Shown here: positions 13,819-21,874 of the stretch, piece after piece
How the letters are laid out: the number at the start of each line of letters is the position of its first letter
Numbering within the stretch: position 1 is the stretch's first letter
Assembly (NCBI GenBank): GCA_031281385.1
Contig: JAITFL010000066.1
Location: 1-24,187, forward strand
Direction of reading: 5' to 3'
From: Holophagales bacterium
GTDB lineage: Bacteria; Acidobacteriota; Holophagae; Holophagales; Holophagaceae
Length of the DNA: 24,187 bases
Notes under the pieces: model-generated
Database searches by the model: none
What the model was told of the DNA's origin: nothing
The model's input: the letters and a program-made list of their open reading frames with translations, nothing else
Made by a program: the position numbers and the translations under genes

Positions 13819-15546
13819 ATGAAATTTAGCATCCCGTTGAACTATTACTTCCCTCTCACCAAAGCACTCATCATAAAAGGCAAGAAACGCGGCTTCGTCC
13901 TGATGCAGGAGCTGAGCGATTTCTTTCCTGATTCCAGAACCATCCTCGAAGACTTGGAGCTGGTGGAGTCCATGTTCCTAAAGTTGGGAATAGGCGTTGG
14001 GCTGACAAAAGACGAAGCCCTCGAGGCAGGCAGGGCCGCAATGTCCGAGACTCCCTCTGCCTACGATTTGTTGGGCAGGTTGGACAAAGACAAAGGGCTG
14101 GACATAGACCTCGACGTCGTCGAGGGCGACAAGTTCAATGACCCTGTACGGATGTACCTCAAAGAAATGGGCACAGTCCCTCTCTTAAAGCGAGAGGACG
14201 AAGTGGAAATTGCAAAGCGGATCGAAATGGGTATCAGGGGCGTGATGAGGTCTCTGTCGCGCAGCCGCCTTGCCTCCAGCATACTGATAGAAACAGGGAA
14301 AGAACTCAAAGTAAACCCAGGAAAAATCCGCGAGGTGGTGGGGCTTTCAGACGAAATAGATGACGACGAAGACGCAAACAATACATCGGCGACCCAACAT
14401 GTCCACCATCAGTTCGAAAAACTACTGATACACGATAAGGCCCTACAAGACTTGATTAAAGCAAGGTCGGCGACAAAAATTTTGACAAAGGCAAAACAGA
14501 AAAAAGCGGACAGGGAGATGCTCATCTACAGGGCCAGGATCAGCCGACAGATACGCCGACTTGGTTTGAACAGCTTGGCTATAACGCGTTTGATTGACAA
14601 AATAGAAAAGCACCACGAAAAGGTAAAAGAGGGCGAACACAAGCTCAGCGTGCTTAAAGACCGCATAACCAACCCAGCCTTTGCCTCAAAAAAGGAAAAA
14701 CACAAAAAAGAAATCAAAGTGATAACGGACGAACTGAACCGCTTTTTTGACCGCTACGAAACCGACAGCGAAACATTCCATGCCGACTACCAAAGGCTAA
14801 AACAGGCCGAAAACGCGAGCCGCGCAGCAAAGAGGGAACTGACAGAAGCCAACCTGCGCCTAGTTGTTTCCATCGCCAAAAGGTACACAAACAGAGGGCT
14901 GCAGTTCCTTGACCTCATACAAGAGGGAAACATTGGGCTCATGAAGGCTGTGGACAAATTCGAATATTCCAGGGGCTTCAAGTTCAGCACGTACGCAACA
15001 TGGTGGATACGGCAGGCGATCACGAGGGCCATTGCCGACCAAGCGCGCACTATCCGAATCCCCGTGCACATGATCGAAACCATCAACAAGCTGATCAGAA
15101 CTCAAAGGGAGCAAGTCCAAAAACTCGGCAGGGAACCCACAAGCGAAGAGATAGCCAAAGCCATGGACATGCCGGTCGCAAAGGTGCGAAAGGTAATGAA
15201 AATTGCCCAAGAGCCCATCAGCCTTGAAACTCCCATAGGCGAAGAGGAAGACAGCCACTTGGGAGATTTCATCGAAGACAGGATGATCATCTCGCCAATA
15301 GAGCAAGTGGAACGCCAGCGCCTAAAAGAGACGGTTGACAGCGTACTAAAAACTCTCTCGGAGCGCGAGGAAAAAGTGCTTAGGATGAGATTCGGCGTTG
15401 GCGATGAATCCGTTGAGCACACTTTGGAAGAGGTCGGGAACGAGTTTGCGGTGACCAGGGAGCGTATCAGGCAGATCGAGTCTAAGGCACTCAGGAAGAT
15501 TCGCCACCCAAGGTACTCGAAAATTCTCAAAGCCTTTATGGGATAA
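13819..15546 (+). CDS. rpoD: Primary RNA polymerase sigma factor RpoD (sigma-70)
   Basis: About 575 residues. The start ATG 13819 is preceded by GAGG at 13810-13813 with a five-base gap; an in-frame TTG at 13816 adds one residue. Region 1.1 is present ([20 protein letters not shown]), then region 1.2 ([20 protein letters not shown]) and a charged non-conserved insert of about 200 residues. Region 2 has [19 protein letters not shown] and the -10-binding [17 protein letters not shown]. Region 3 follows, and region 4 carries the helix-turn-helix ([20 protein letters not shown]) ending [14 protein letters not shown]. This full domain set identifies the housekeeping factor rather than an alternative one. 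It converges on motB with 38 bases between. Confidence 0.97.
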   Translation: MKFSIPLNYYFPLTKALIIKGKKRGFVLMQELSDFFPDSRTILEDLELVESMFLKLGIGVGLTKDEALEAGRAAMSETPSAYDLLGRLDKDKGLDIDLDVVEGDKFNDPVRMYLKEMGTVPLLKREDEVEIAKRIEMGIRGVMRSLSRSRLASSILIETGKELKVNPGKIREVVGLSDEIDDDEDANNTSATQHVHHQFEKLLIHDKALQDLIKARSATKILTKAKQKKADREMLIYRARISRQIRRLGLNSLAITRLIDKIEKHHEKVKEGEHKLSVLKDRITNPAFASKKEKHKKEIKVITDELNRFFDRYETDSETFHADYQRLKQAENASRAAKRELTEANLRLVVSIAKRYTNRGLQFLDLIQEGNIGLMKAVDKFEYSRGFKFSTYATWWIRQAITRAIADQARTIRIPVHMIETINKLIRTQREQVQKLGREPTSEEIAKAMDMPVAKVRKVMKIAQEPISLETPIGEEEDSHLGDFIEDRMIISPIEQVERQRLKETVDSVLKTLSEREEKVLRMRFGVGDESVEHTLEEVGNEFAVTRERIRQIESKALRKIRHPRYSKILKAFMG

Positions 15547-15584
15547 AAGTAAATCTAAAACTGGCAGGCTAGACGAAATAGGGG

Positions 15585-16262
15585 CTATCTGCTCTCGGCG
15601 CGCTGGAAGCGAAACCTAACTTGGCGGGCCAGCGACCGGCTTTCGTTTGTCGTGGATTCCCCTTCAAAAAGGGTGTCGCCGCGCGCCTCTGGAATGACGC
15701 ACGCAGGCTCCATGCCTAGCGAAACAAGTTTTCTGGCTACCGCGCTGGAGCGCTCGCCGCTAAGAGCCCAAGAGTCGCCGCCATTGCTGCCTTTCTCGTT
15801 AGGAGATGTGTGGCCTTCTAGCACTAAGATGAATCCCGGGTATTCCCTGCTCAAAGACGCAATTTTTTGGAGCCACAGATTAAACTCCGGTTTGACAGTT
15901 GAACTGCCCTCGTCGAACAGGATGCTCCCTCTAAGGGTCACCACGCGCAGCTTTACCCCTTCATCTGGCCCATCTTGATTTTTCATGTCGGCGATGAATT
16001 TTTCTAAATCCGATGCCCTGTCGGGCGGAAGCCCCTGCGTTCCCGGCAGTATGCCTTCTCCTTGCGAAACGCTGCCCTTGATCCCCAGTTCTTCCCTTAG
16101 CGCTAGGATGAGCGAGCTTGAATCGGTCATGCTGAGCTGCGAATAAGAATATACAACGGCGAAAAAGGCCATCAACTGGACCATGAGGTCTGCAAAGGTT
16201 ATCAGCCACAGATTGTCAAACTGCCCTTCCCTTCTTCTCTCCAACCCAAACTGGCTTCTCAT
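15585..16262 (-). CDS. motB: Flagellar motor stator protein MotB
   Basis: 225 residues from ATG 16262. This start is preferred over the GTG at 16280 because GAGGAG lies six bases upstream (16269-16274). One transmembrane helix begins at WLITFADLMVQLMAFF (about 19-34) and carries the proton-binding Asp25. A linker follows, then an OmpA-like peptidoglycan-binding domain (about 105-220) with LVLEGHTSPN, WALSGERSSAVARKLVSLG and the conserved Arg-rich end. With MotA it forms the ion-driven stator. The helix reads LMVQLMAFF where MotB usually has MMTLLLxFF, a small deviation. The ribosome-binding site overlaps the motA stop, so the pair is translationally coupled. Confidence 0.93.
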   Translation of the reverse strand: MRSQFGLERRREGQFDNLWLITFADLMVQLMAFFAVVYSYSQLSMTDSSSLILALREELGIKGSVSQGEGILPGTQGLPPDRASDLEKFIADMKNQDGPDEGVKLRVVTLRGSILFDEGSSTVKPEFNLWLQKIASLSREYPGFILVLEGHTSPNEKGSNGGDSWALSGERSSAVARKLVSLGMEPACVIPEARGDTLFEGESTTNESRSLARQVRFRFQRAESR

Positions 16263-16272
16263 CGCCCGCTCC

Positions 16273-17040
16273 TCATGCACCAGTCGCTTGTCGGCTCACC
16301 TTTTTGCCGGGTGCCAAAAATGCGTTTAAGTGTTCTTCTAGGTGGCTTGGGTGCATCTCCGATTTGATGCCCATGATACCTTCCAGAGTCAGCGCCTTGT
16401 TTTGCGCTTCTTCCCTGCTCCTAAGCTCTAACTTGCCCGCAATAGGCATTGCGAAAAGATATGCCACCACCGCTCCCCATAGCGTTGACAACAGAGATAG
16501 AGCCATTGCGCCGGCCATTTTTTTAGGGTCATCTATTGTAGCAAACAGCTGGACCATGCCGATCAACGTGCCCACCATGCCAAAGGATGGGGCGGCAACG
16601 GCGATGAACTTGAATGTTTCTTGGCCTACACTATGGCGGCTTTGGGTTGCCCTGATTTCAGCGTTTAGCAAGTCTCTTATCCTATTTTGTTCGATGCCGT
16701 CCGCTATCATGCGGATGCCCATCGCCATAAATTTGTCTTCGGGCATATATTTTTCCAAAGCCAAAAACCCTTCGCGCCTAGCCTTTTGGCTGAGAAACAC
16801 CAATTGCATCACTAGGCTCTGCTGGTTCTGCGGGCGGGTGAAAAAGGCCCTAGACGCTACAGAAAAAGCAGACATGACATTAGAAAATGGGAAGCGTATG
16901 AAAGTGGCCGCAGTGATGCCCCCAAACACCACAACAAGGCTTTTGGCGTGCAGGAAAGACTGTGGCGTTCCCCCTTCAAAAATGGCATAGGCCAAAAAAC
17001 CTATCCCCAGCATGATGCCCAAAAATGTTCCTCGATCCAT
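16273..17040 (-). CDS. motA: Flagellar motor stator protein MotA
   Basis: 255 residues from ATG 17040; a TTG at 17046 is in frame but less likely, since AGGA sits eight bases before the ATG. MotA/TolQ/ExbB family: two N-terminal membrane segments (about 5-22 and 33-50), a cytoplasmic domain with GFLALEKYMPED, and two C-terminal segments (about 148-170 and 178-200). The loop AAPSFGMVGTLIGMVQLF contains the proline-glycine pattern of the pore. It builds the stator with MotB, immediately downstream. It lies 19 bases after scpB, so motA-motB appear to be read from an operon with psd and scpB; no private promoter is visible. Confidence 0.95.
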   Translation of the reverse strand: MDRGTFLGIMLGIGFLAYAIFEGGTPQSFLHAKSLVVVFGGITAATFIRFPFSNVMSAFSVASRAFFTRPQNQQSLVMQLVFLSQKARREGFLALEKYMPEDKFMAMGIRMIADGIEQNRIRDLLNAEIRATQSRHSVGQETFKFIAVAAPSFGMVGTLIGMVQLFATIDDPKKMAGAMALSLLSTLWGAVVAYLFAMPIAGKLELRSREEAQNKALTLEGIMGIKSEMHPSHLEEHLNAFLAPGKKVSRQATGA

Positions 17041-17059
17041 GTCCAATCCTCAACGTGTA

Positions 17060-17704
17060 TTATTCATTATCGTTTGATTGAGGCTCTGGAAACAATCCGC
17101 CTGCCGGAATTGATTCGCCAAGCATTGATAGCGCCTGAACCTCTAAGTTGCCTTCCCCAAAGTCTGCCAGCTTGGGCAAGTCTTGTAAGTCCCTAAAGCC
17201 AAACCGCAGCAAGAAATTGGTTGTCGTAGCGTACATCATCGGCCTGCCTACAACGTGCCTTCGCCCAACTGGCATTATCAATTCCCTATCCAAGAGGCTC
17301 CTGACTTGGTTGAACGAAGAGCCAACGCCACGAAATTCATTGATTTCCGGCACGGTGATGGGCTGCCGGTATGCGATAAGCGACAGCACGTCGCGCTGGG
17401 CCGGAGTAAGGCGCCCGCTTCGCACCGTGGTCACTAGCTTAGCCGCCAAATCGGCGTATTCAGCGGCAATCGCCATGCGCCAGCCCCCGCCCGCTTCTAG
17501 CAGGCGTATCCCCCTTGGGGGGCGGCAGCGTTCTTGTAGGGCTTCAATGCCCTGCAGCAGCGCTCCTTCGCCAAGGCCCGTCAACTCTTTCAATCTATCC
17601 AACGTCAGCACTTCGCTGGTGGCCAACAATAGAGCCTCAAGCGCTCCGACTAGATTCCCGCCCTCGCTCCAAAGCGGCTCTTGGGAAAAAATGTCTTCCA
17701 TCAT
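17060..17704 (-). CDS. scpB: Segregation and condensation protein ScpB
   Basis: 214 residues. ScpB is a kite-type winged-helix protein that dimerises and, with ScpA, closes the SMC condensin ring for chromosome compaction. Family blocks are visible: ALEALLLATSEVLTLDRLKE near the start, GGGWRMAIAAEYADL, the strongly conserved LIAYRQPITVPEINEFRGV, then GRRHVVGRPMMYATT and FLLRFGFRDLQDLPKL. scpA, often the direct neighbour, is absent from the window. Its start overlaps the psd stop as ATGA (17701-17704); a second ATG is directly behind. motA follows after 19 bases. Confidence 0.93.
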   Translation of the reverse strand: MMEDIFSQEPLWSEGGNLVGALEALLLATSEVLTLDRLKELTGLGEGALLQGIEALQERCRPPRGIRLLEAGGGWRMAIAAEYADLAAKLVTTVRSGRLTPAQRDVLSLIAYRQPITVPEINEFRGVGSSFNQVRSLLDRELIMPVGRRHVVGRPMMYATTTNFLLRFGFRDLQDLPKLADFGEGNLEVQALSMLGESIPAGGLFPEPQSNDNE

Positions 17705-18561
17705 CTGTACCTGCCAAGGCGCTGGCCCACTTTGACAGGGCCTTCATCTTTTTCTGGGGCCCAAGCGTCCGCCCCTGCCCCGCCAACAATTAGTATTACT
17801 GTAGAGCCAAACTGGAATAGGCCCAAATCGTCTCCCGGGGCGCATGGAATATCTGGTATTTCCAATGCCCCTTTTTTTGGCAGGCGGCGGCCACCCAGCC
17901 AGCGCTCGTCAACGACGCAGCTTCCGACGTGAGTTGCGCCCACTAGCGCACAGGCAACTAAAAGACCTTTGTCGTGGCCACTCCCTTCTGCCACCCATGC
18001 GGCCCGGCGGTTGCGCTCGTACAGTTTTGGAATGTGTGCGACTCCGGCATCGTTGACGGGCCAAAGCTCCCCCTGCACCCTGCCCGCCGCTTGCACCGTG
18101 CCAATGATGGGGACATGTATCCTGTGATAATCTTTGGGGCTAAGGTAGATGGTTAGATAATGCCCACCCTCGAAGCGCTCGGGCAAAGGCATGAATGTCA
18201 GCAACTCCCGCAAACTGTAAAACAGCCCCTTGGCCTGAATCAACGTGCCTTCCCTTATTCGCCCGCAGGCAACGATGCGCCCATCTACTGGGCAATTAAT
18301 GGCGCCTGGCAACATTTCATCTTGTGGGCGAGCGCTCGGTTTCAATCTGCGAGTGAAGAACTCTTGCAGGCTCGCGTAGCCATCGAGGGGCTTTTCGGCT
18401 TCAGTCGAATCAATGCCATAGCGACAGGCAAACCACCTAAGCAGCGGCAACCTTATGGGCCTCGGAAGGCGCATGGACGCCGCCCAGCCGACAAATATGG
18501 ACGCCAGCCTTTTGGGGTAGAGCCGCATCAAACTAAGCAAAATGGGCCATTCGCTCATCAT
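17701..18561 (-). CDS. psd: Phosphatidylserine decarboxylase
   Basis: 286 residues. The membrane-associated enzyme converts phosphatidylserine to phosphatidylethanolamine and self-cleaves to create its pyruvoyl cofactor. Catalytic features are in place: Asp in CPVDGRI, the His pair in LSPKDYHRIHVP, and the cleavage motif GST in FGSTVILIV near the C-terminus (usually LGST; here Phe replaces Leu). The N-terminal region RLYPKRLASIFVGWAAS is the usual amphipathic segment, and LQEFFTRRLKPSARP is a family signature. Length matches bacterial Psd. It starts at ATG 18561 (a second ATG follows) and overlaps scpB at its end. Confidence 0.95.
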   Translation of the reverse strand: MMSEWPILLSLMRLYPKRLASIFVGWAASMRLPRPIRLPLLRWFACRYGIDSTEAEKPLDGYASLQEFFTRRLKPSARPQDEMLPGAINCPVDGRIVACGRIREGTLIQAKGLFYSLRELLTFMPLPERFEGGHYLTIYLSPKDYHRIHVPIIGTVQAAGRVQGELWPVNDAGVAHIPKLYERNRRAAWVAEGSGHDKGLLVACALVGATHVGSCVVDERWLGGRRLPKKGALEIPDIPCAPGDDLGLFQFGSTVILIVGGAGADAWAPEKDEGPVKVGQRLGRYR

Positions 18562-18664
18562 CGTCCACGCCGCCGCTTGCGCGGCCAGAGAAAAATCTAC
18601 AGGCGACCATTGGATGCAAAACTGGCGAGGTCGTTTGGGCTAAAATGGCCAAGCGCTTTTCGGG

Positions 18665-19216
18665 CTACTTCGCCATTATTGATTCAAGCCCATTTAGCAA
18701 GGCGGCCTCTTCGGGCGCGGTGATGGCGGGCGCCCCAATCTTCAAAAAAGAAATGAACGCCTTTCGCTCTTCGTCATTTCCGGGAAAACCAATGTTCCCC
18801 GGCTTGTCACCAGGCTTTAGCGGCTGTATCGAAGACGCCAGAACTTCCTCTTTGGAATCCAAGACAACATAGAACGGTATCCCAGTGTTTGCGCCATTCG
18901 TCCATTTGGCAAAAAAAGTATCGGCGCCTGGGTTTTCAAGTTCTTTCTTCTCGTCCCGTTCAAGTATCGTGAGCCACAGCACAGAGTAGTACTTTTCTAT
19001 TATTGGCTTGATGTCTGGCATTTCTAAGTAGGTTTCCAACCTCTTGCACCATCCGCACCACGACGCATGAAACGCGACCATGGTTTTCTTGTTGTCGGCG
19101 GCGGATTTATTCACGGCTTTGGTCACCAGCTCCGGGGCTGGCGCGGGCTTTTCCGCCACTTGGGCGCAAAGGGCAGCACTAACAAAAACAACAGACGAAA
19201 GCAGGACAGTCCTCAT
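18665..19216 (-). CDS. Exported thioredoxin-fold protein with CGWC site
   Basis: 183 residues from ATG 19216, chosen because GGGAG lies five bases upstream and the product then begins with a signal peptide (MRTVLLSSVVFVSAALCAQ). A thioredoxin-like domain follows, with the redox motif ASWCGWCKRLE (Cys54, Cys57) and a cis-Pro in GIPFYVVLD. It should act in the periplasm in thiol-disulfide exchange. The length between the CGWC site and the cis-Pro is longer than in simple thioredoxins, as in thioredoxin_7-type proteins. It lies between ttcA (53 bases) and psd (103 bases) on the same strand; partner unknown. Confidence 0.85.
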   Translation of the reverse strand: MRTVLLSSVVFVSAALCAQVAEKPAPAPELVTKAVNKSAADNKKTMVAFHASWCGWCKRLETYLEMPDIKPIIEKYYSVLWLTILERDEKKELENPGADTFFAKWTNGANTGIPFYVVLDSKEEVLASSIQPLKPGDKPGNIGFPGNDEERKAFISFLKIGAPAITAPEEAALLNGLESIMAK

Positions 19217-19269
19217 GGCACTCCCTAAATGATTTCTTAATTTTGCCCCAACAGCATTCAATTATCAAC

Positions 19270-20085
19270 CTACTTCGCCCATTCCTTGGGCAGTTTCAGC
19301 AAATTTTTGTCCAGCAGGTGCGTTGTCTTTACATTCATCATGGCCCGCAGCATGCACCTTCTCAGGTCTGGGGCCCCCTCGCTCAAATCCTTTAGAAGTT
19401 TTTTTGTCTGAACCCTCTTGGAAACAGGCGAAGAGCATAGCCCCAGCGGGCAGCCGCTTGACACTATTGGAAAGCAGCACAGCTTTGCATACTCTTCGAT
19501 ATCCTTTTCATCGCACAGCCCCAATGGGCGGATAACCACAGCTGACCCTTCGTTGTTGAACAACTTTAAAGGCATGGTGCTCAATCGGCCTTCGTAAAAC
19601 ATGTTCATCAACAGAGTTTCGAGGATGTCATCCAAATTGTGGCCAAGCACTAGTTTCCCTATTCCCGCAGACCTCATGTGGGAGTACAAGACGCCGCGCC
19701 GCAGCCGCGAACACATGGCGCAAGGGCTATATTTTGGCTCCCCTTCGATCACCGGCTTTATTGGCGCATTCAAAACCGTGTGCTGGATGCCAAGCTCTGC
19801 ACATTTTTTTTGAATGGGAGCCAGATCGAATTTTGGGAATCCGCCGTCAACGGTGGCAGCGCAAATAGAGAAGCGCACCGGAGCGTGGCGGCTCAAATTC
19901 ATCAATAAATCCAGCATCGTCCAACTGTCTTTGCCACCAGAGAGGGCAACGAGGATATTGTCCCCGTCATCTATCAACCCATATTCGAAAACGGCGATCC
20001 CCATCTTTTTTCTAAGCCGCTTCTGCAATAGAGAAAAGTGCCGCCGATGCGGCTGCTCAAATGTTTCTGACACGGATGGCCCCAA
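19270..20085 (-). CDS. ttcA: tRNA 2-thiocytidine biosynthesis protein TtcA-like
   Basis: 271 residues from TTG 20085; a GTG at 20073, with GGGG six bases upstream, is an equally good start. PP-loop ATPase of the TtcA family, which thiolates C32 of certain tRNAs using an iron-sulfur cluster. The P-loop SGGKDS is at residues 49-54, the cluster motif PCAMCSRLRRG is complete and LGHNLDDILETLLMN is conserved. The C-terminal cysteine region reads SGCPLGLCSSPVSKRVQTKK, which differs from the E. coli pattern (CNLCGSQPNLQR), so cluster ligation may vary. It diverges from the thioredoxin-like gene at 20140. Confidence 0.88.
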   Translation of the reverse strand: MGPSVSETFEQPHRRHFSLLQKRLRKKMGIAVFEYGLIDDGDNILVALSGGKDSWTMLDLLMNLSRHAPVRFSICAATVDGGFPKFDLAPIQKKCAELGIQHTVLNAPIKPVIEGEPKYSPCAMCSRLRRGVLYSHMRSAGIGKLVLGHNLDDILETLLMNMFYEGRLSTMPLKLFNNEGSAVVIRPLGLCDEKDIEEYAKLCCFPIVSSGCPLGLCSSPVSKRVQTKKLLKDLSEGAPDLRRCMLRAMMNVKTTHLLDKNLLKLPKEWAK

Positions 20086-20139
20086 ATCTTGCTATCGTGT
20101 AATGATACCAGACTCATTTATCGCGGGAGGACAACAATC

Positions 20140-20730
20140 ATGCTGTCTGCACTGATAATAGCAATTTTCAATAGCGGATACACCATCGAAACACACCCAG
20201 CCGCGCCAACATGGCCCTTGGGCCAAGCTGCGGTATATTTTGGGGATTCAAGCGAAAATGGCCTGTTCCTGAGAGATGACGACCCACCCGTGTTGATAGG
20301 CCCAACAACTGCAAAAGCCATCTTGGAGCATCGCTCGGGATTTCAGAAAGTATATGACGAAACGCAGATCCCGCCCGAATTGTCGGAGAGGTGGCAGCGA
20401 ATCAACAAACCCTGCTCGCTGGTGGTCGCATTCGGAAGCTGGTGCGGCGACAGCCGCCGCTGGGTTCCCGAAATAATAAAACTTGCCGAGGCCGACAACC
20501 CATACATTTCAATCTACTGGGTGGGTACAGGCAAAAACAAGAAAGCTGAAAAGGGCTGGTGGCCCCCAAAGGCCAAGCGCCAAAAAATCAAAAAAGTGCC
20601 CACGGTGTGGCTATTTGCTGCCGCGCCCAAGGGCAAGGTGAAGAAAATCGGCAAAATAGTTGAAAACCCTCCCAAAGCCGGCCAGACCATGGCTGAGGCC
20701 GTGGTAGAGCTGTTGGAGTCAGTCCGCTGA
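20140..20730 (+). CDS. Thioredoxin-fold protein with single-cysteine CGDS motif
   Basis: 196 residues from ATG 20140, supported by GGGAGGA at 20125-20131. The first 14 residues are hydrophobic (MLSALIIAIFNSG), a short signal or anchor. The central motif is VVAFGSWCGDSRRWVPEIIK, with Cys102 in the first active-site position and Ser in place of the second cysteine. The cis-Pro segment is KKVPTVWLFAA. One-cysteine sites of this kind (compare thioredoxin_9-type proteins with CGDC) suggest mixed-disulfide chemistry, glutathione-like use or a non-redox role. Its end overlaps the PilZ gene tail-to-tail by 12 bases. Confidence 0.75.
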   Translation: MLSALIIAIFNSGYTIETHPAAPTWPLGQAAVYFGDSSENGLFLRDDDPPVLIGPTTAKAILEHRSGFQKVYDETQIPPELSERWQRINKPCSLVVAFGSWCGDSRRWVPEIIKLAEADNPYISIYWVGTGKNKKAEKGWWPPKAKRQKIKKVPTVWLFAAAPKGKVKKIGKIVENPPKAGQTMAEAVVELLESVR

Positions 20731-21090
20731 ACCTACTACGTGGTCAACCATCTCGCCCTGTATCTTGCCCTCGTCACCAGAGTTTAGGGCGACCAAGTTC
20801 TTTAAGTGGATGAACGAGTCGTAGTCAATTTTTTCAAAGTTGAAGGCGATGCCTTCCTCGGTCGCCCTTGCCACCTTTCCGGTCATCTCCACACTGTTTT
20901 CAGGCTGGTCGTCCAAGGCAATCAAAATGTCTGCGACTTCGCCAACGGGAAGCTGCTGGTCGGTGACCAAAAAGACGCCACCTAAGCTCAAATTGCTCAC
21001 CGCGCCGACAAACTCCCTTTGGTCGTGCTTAACGGTTGCGACAATTTTGAATTCGACCCTCGAAAATTTTCTTTTGGGTGCGGTTTCCAT
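20719..21090 (-). CDS. PilZ domain protein (candidate c-di-GMP receptor)
   Basis: 123 residues from ATG 21090, preceded by GGAGG with a seven-base gap. Both c-di-GMP-binding motifs are present: RxxxR (Arg7-Arg11 in KRKFSR) and NxSxxG (Asn33-Gly38 in SNLSLGG). It is a stand-alone PilZ domain without output modules, likely to transmit c-di-GMP levels to motility, adhesion or another process. It follows the ElbB-like gene by 59 bases on the same strand. Confidence 0.88.
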   Translation of the reverse strand: METAPKRKFSRVEFKIVATVKHDQREFVGAVSNLSLGGVFLVTDQQLPVGEVADILIALDDQPENSVEMTGKVARATEEGIAFNFEKIDYDSFIHLKNLVALNSGDEGKIQGEMVDHVVGSAD

Positions 21091-21149
21091 TGTGAGACCT
21101 CCAGCTATTTGCCACATTCACTAACCAGAAAAAGCTTCGGCTACCACCG

Positions 21150-21827
21150 TCATGCCAGCTTCATCACTGCCGAAACGCAGCGCTCGATCCCAACGAACAC
21201 ATCTGCCAAGCGAGCGTCATCGAACATGTAAGCGGGAGTGGTCACCAATTTCAGTTCATCGTCAACCACCACGTCCCTCGCGCTTTCCACATCAACGTGT
21301 TCCTGCTTGAGCGCCTCCATAGCCGGCCTTGTGCCCTGCCCCGAACCCAGAGTGAGCTTGCCCTTCATCCCTGACGCGTTGAGTATCAGCGCCACCAAGG
21401 CGGGGCTGATGCAGATTGCTCCCACCGGCTTTTTGGCCTTGAAAAAGCCAAGGACAAAATCTGCGACGTCTTTTCTCACGGTGGCTTTGGGGCCATCAAA
21501 AGCGAAAGTGCAGTGGTTTTTGGCCACTCCGAATCCGCCTGGGATCAAAAGCGCGTCAAAATCGTCTGGCTTAGCTTTGGCTAAATCTAAACACTTTCCG
21601 GCCCTAGAAATTCTGCTGGCTTCCTCTAGGATGTTTCGGGACTGCTCGACCGGCTTTCCGGTGGCGTGATTAATTACATCGTGCTGATTCGCGTTGGGGG
21701 CTATACACTGGAAATCTGTCCCATGCTGGTCTAGGGCGAGCAGCGTCAGAACCGCCTCCCTCACCTCGGCTCCGTCAGCGTGTCCGCACCCCGCCAGCAA
21801 CACTGCGACTTTTGCTGTTTTGCCCAT
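21150..21827 (-). CDS. elbB: ElbB-like DJ-1/PfpI glyoxalase family protein
   Basis: 225 residues from ATG 21827 (GGGGGG lies just upstream; a TTG at 21842 is possible). Matches ElbB by overall pattern: KVAVLLAGCGHADGAEVREA at the start, the long insertion with IAPNANQHDVINHATG, DFDALLIPGGFGVAKN, and the nucleophile elbow GAICISPALVA with the conserved cysteine. ElbB proteins show weak glyoxalase activity and are linked to isoprenoid production in E. coli; the cellular role is unclear. It starts 48 bases from the divergent aminotransferase gene, so promoters must be compact or overlapping. Confidence 0.9.
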   Translation of the reverse strand: MGKTAKVAVLLAGCGHADGAEVREAVLTLLALDQHGTDFQCIAPNANQHDVINHATGKPVEQSRNILEEASRISRAGKCLDLAKAKPDDFDALLIPGGFGVAKNHCTFAFDGPKATVRKDVADFVLGFFKAKKPVGAICISPALVALILNASGMKGKLTLGSGQGTRPAMEALKQEHVDVESARDVVVDDELKLVTTPAYMFDDARLADVFVGIERCVSAVMKLA

Positions 21828-21874
21828 CCGAACCCCCCACAAAACAAACCCGACTTTCCCATTATCCCACCAAA

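Noticed and set aside
16304..16990. 228-residue plus-strand open frame opposite motA
   Set aside because: It is antisense to a certain MotA; no start context or homology pattern.
18088..18103. TGGCACG on the minus strand with GC at sigma-54 spacing, upstream of scpB-motA-motB
   Set aside because: It is inside the psd coding sequence, its -12 element is poor (AAGCG), and it is several hundred bases from motA. Similar chance matches occur in other genes, for example near 5984.
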